Made by a program: the position numbers and the translations under genes. The notes beneath the pieces are model-generated. The model was not told the origin of the DNA. It worked only from the letters and a program-made list of their open reading frames with translations, and did no database searches. DNA of 64,000 nucleotides from Proteles cristata cristata (lineage: Eukaryota > Chordata > Mammalia > Carnivora > Hyaenidae), in the NCBI GenBank assembly GCA_017311185.1, contig JAESUZ010003395.1:868001-932000 (forward strand). Direction: 5' to 3'. Below are positions 63,530 to 64,000 of the stretch, piece by piece (the first letter of the stretch is position 1; every line of letters starts with the position of its first letter).

Positions 63530-63655
63530 TGCCTTTGTGGAATTTAAGAAAAAAAAGTAAGTAAAGGGAAGAGGGAGGCAAACCAAGTAAATGACCCTCA
63601 GCTATAGAGAACATTCTGATGATTATCAGAGGGGGGTGGGTGGAGGGATGGGTAA
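63530..63655 (+). mobile_element. Carnivore L1 3'UTR fragment
   Basis: 'gtggaatttaagaaaaaaaa', 'gagggaggcaaaccaagtaa', 'agctatagagaacattctga' and 'gaggggggtgggtggaggga' follow the sense carnivore L1 3'UTR order. Both ends are missing. Confidence 0.75.
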
Positions 63656-63749
63656 AATAATAATTTAAAATAGAAAACCAAAAAACTTGGTTTTGTTGAA
63701 TCACGTTTCCTACACCTCACACAGTAGTGTTTCATTAAAAACTTTTTTA

Positions 63750-63979
63750 GGGACGCCTGGGTGGCTTAGTCGGTTGAGCGTCCGACTTTCGCTTAGGTCA
63801 TGATCTTGCGGTTCGTGGGTTCGAGCCCCGCGTCGGGCTCTGTGCTGACTGCCAGCTCGGAGCCTGGAGCCTGTTTCAGTCTGTGACTCCCTCTCTCTCT
63901 GACCCTCCCCTGCTCACGCTGTCTCTCTCTCTCTCTCTCTCTCTCCTAGAAATAAATAAAACATTAAAAAAAAAAAACT
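63750..63979 (+). mobile_element. CAN-SINE, young type
   Basis: Near-consensus young copy ('gggacgcctgggtggcttag') with a long CT tract and poly(A) tail. Short flanking 'aaaactttttta'/'aaaactttttaa' suggests a TSD. Confidence 0.94.
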
Positions 63980-64000
63980 TTTTAAAGTACTGAAAAATAA

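Overview
This 64 kb window is nuclear DNA from a carnivore, most likely a felid or another feliform. The main evidence is 29 tRNA-Lys-derived CAN-SINE copies, whose heads read like 'ggggcgcctgggtggct', together with L1 3' ends of the carnivore type. The family assignment is from memory of repeat consensus sequences; no alignment was run. There are no operons, CRISPR arrays or tRNA genes. Most long open frames are SINE, L1 or simple-repeat translations.

The only gene I recognise is VRK2 (vaccinia-related kinase 2), on the + strand. Six consecutive coding exons can be placed by their protein similarity, AG/GT splice sites and continuous phase: 21715-21764, 22694-22763, 24202-24289, 26518-26623, 27824-27916 and 58981-59113. 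Together they give 540 nt, or 180 codons, corresponding to about residues 46-225 of the human protein as I remember it. They cover the ATP-binding lysine, hinge, HGD catalytic loop, DYG motif and start of the activation segment. I could not find the start codon and glycine-rich-loop exon(s) upstream, or the C-lobe and membrane-anchor exons downstream. The window therefore appears to be an internal slice of the gene.

Layout. 1-21.7 kb: 5' intronic (or upstream) sequence, with a weak CpG-rich patch at about 4.29-4.57 kb and an L1-rich block at 10.7-18.1 kb. 21.7-27.9 kb: five clustered exons in short introns. 27.9-59.0 kb: one 31 kb intron made largely of nested L1s. It includes a MER5A-like hAT element cut into three pieces by two L1 insertions, one of which shows the inverted arrangement of twin priming. 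It also holds an MLT1-like LTR, an hAT MITE and several microsatellites. 59.1-64 kb: the next intron, with a Tigger/MER2-like MITE, a carnivore L1 fragment and a young SINE at the right edge.

I did not find a previously undescribed biological system. The most interesting material is the fossil insertion record in the 31 kb intron, the CpG/NRF1-like patch as a possible intragenic regulatory element, and two residue changes at VRK2 splice-junction codons. All repeat subfamily names and repeat boundaries are approximate unless a target-site duplication (TSD) is given.
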